Below, piece by piece: positions 6,701 through 6,878 of a stretch of DNA of 6,878 nucleotides; the stretch's first letter is position 1; every line of letters begins with the position of its first letter. This DNA is from Microbacterium sp. (GTDB lineage Bacteria; Actinomycetota; Actinomycetes; Actinomycetales; Microbacteriaceae). The stretch covers positions 1 through 6,878 of the forward strand of contig QFPD01000146.1 in the NCBI GenBank assembly GCA_003248845.1, in the 5' to 3' direction. The position numbers and the translations under genes were made by a program. The notes under the pieces are model-generated. The model saw nothing but the letters and a program-made list of their open reading frames with translations, did no database searches and had not been told where the DNA came from.

Positions 6701-6765
6701 GTGCACCCTCGGGCGAAACGAGTGCACCCTCGCGCGAAACGAGTGCACCCTCGCGCGAACCGAGT
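6698..6765 (+). repeat. 21-bp tandem repeat array 2 (core CGAGTGCACCCTC), inverted relative to array 1
   Basis: Cores start at 6698, 6719 and 6740, exactly 21 bp apart, with a broken fourth (CGAGT at 6761-6765). The 8-bp linkers are GGGCGAAA, GCGCGAAA and GCGCGAAC. The core is the exact reverse complement of GAGGGTGCACTCG in array 1. The first copy has T instead of C at its first base, because that base is the T of the stop codon TGA of the AbiEi-like gene (6698-6700). The array therefore starts in the gene's stop codon. Confidence 0.85.
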
Positions 6766-6772
6766 CGCGCGA
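6751..6772 (+). terminator. Perfect 8-bp stem-loop at the end of array 2, possible terminator of the AbiEi-like gene
   Basis: TCGCGCGA (6751-6758) and TCGCGCGA (6765-6772) are self-palindromic octamers that pair across a 6-nt loop, ACCGAG. A third copy is at 6730-6737, giving an alternative pairing. There is no T run, so termination is uncertain, but no other hairpin lies between the stop codon and the next promoter. Confidence 0.35.
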
Positions 6773-6806
6773 CACGCCCGAGTTTGCGACACGCCCGGGC
6801 GACACG
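6769..6806 (+). repeat. Short direct repeat GCGACACGCCCG, two full copies and one partial
   Basis: The full copies are at 6769-6780 and 6786-6797 (17 bp apart), and GCGACACG recurs at 6799-6806. This repeat differs from the 21-bp arrays and directly abuts array 2. The second copy overlaps the -35 box of the predicted promoter, and the third ends just before its -10 box, so a regulator or polymerase contact is possible. Confidence 0.6.
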
Positions 6807-6812
6807 TAGACT
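6784..6812 (+). promoter_or_regulatory. Predicted housekeeping sigma-factor promoter facing right, out of the window
   Basis: TTGCGA (6784-6789) and TAGACT (6807-6812) are separated by exactly 17 bp. Each matches four of six bases of the TTGACA/TATAAT consensus, with the key T-A-x-x-x-T of the -10 present. Transcription would start near 6818-6820 and give a leader of at least about 60 bases in the window. The gene it drives is beyond base 6878. Confidence 0.5.
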
Positions 6813-6835
6813 GGTCAGGTTCCACATTCCTGCGT

Positions 6836-6857
6836 GCGCGCTTCTGTGAAGTCGCGC
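6836..6857 (+). other. Hairpin in the predicted leader RNA at the right edge
   Basis: GCGCG-CTTC (6836-6844) pairs with GAAG-T-CGCGC (6848-6857) around a TGT loop with one bulged T, giving a 9-bp stem. It lies about 17 bases into the transcript predicted from TAGACT. It has no T run and no recognised tRNA, rRNA or riboswitch pattern, so it is only a leader structure of unknown use. No coding start is convincing in 6813-6878. Confidence 0.3.
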
Positions 6858-6878
6858 GGCGTGCGGGATCACTGCCAG

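Noticed and set aside
6813..6878. tRNA or other known RNA gene at the right edge
   Set aside because: There is a hairpin but no cloverleaf, anticodon arm or T-loop motif, and the sequence ends too soon to judge.

Overview
The window looks like chromosomal DNA of a high-GC Gram-positive actinobacterium, most likely a Microbacteriaceae member such as Microbacterium. The evidence is the strong G/C bias at third codon positions, the LPATG-anchored DUF11-type surface protein, an AbiEi/DUF559-like protein of a sort common in that family, and an over-used GGCATCC/GGATGCC heptamer. The genus is inferred from style, not from a marker gene. Everything recognisable is on the plus strand.

Positions 1-5499 carry most of a giant repetitive cell-wall-anchored surface protein whose start (and presumably signal peptide) lies upstream. 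It is built of about twelve immunoglobulin-like modules of roughly 130-155 residues, then one non-repeat domain, a last DUF11-type module, and an LPATGG sorting signal with a membrane helix and an arginine tail. Intact modules share a Lys near the first strand, an Asp/Glu in the middle and an Asn near the end. This is the geometry of self-made Lys-Asn isopeptide bonds. Modules M0-M10 also share a paired-cysteine pattern. The gene is broken: near 1086-1092 the reading frame changes and about 42 residues' worth of module are missing. As read, translation from upstream stops at 1328 and the 1,400-residue anchored part is cut off, unless the junction is an assembly artefact.

Positions 5500-5749 hold a strong GC-rich hairpin (probable terminator), a 21-bp tandem repeat array and a short palindrome. 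Positions 5750-6700 encode a solitary 316-residue AbiEi-like protein with a C-terminal DUF559/Vsr-like nuclease signature. Its stop codon runs into a second 21-bp array (6698-6765) that is the inverted counterpart of the first, so the gene is bracketed by inverted tandem arrays. The last ~110 bases contain a small hairpin, a second direct repeat (GCGACACGCCCG) and a well-spaced promoter (TTGCGA, 17 bp, TAGACT) firing rightwards to a gene outside the window.

The surface gene and the AbiEi-like gene appear to be separate transcription units with no evident functional link. The points most worth a second look are the broken adhesin, its K-D-N and Cys-pair module code, and the inverted repeat cassette around the AbiEi-like gene.
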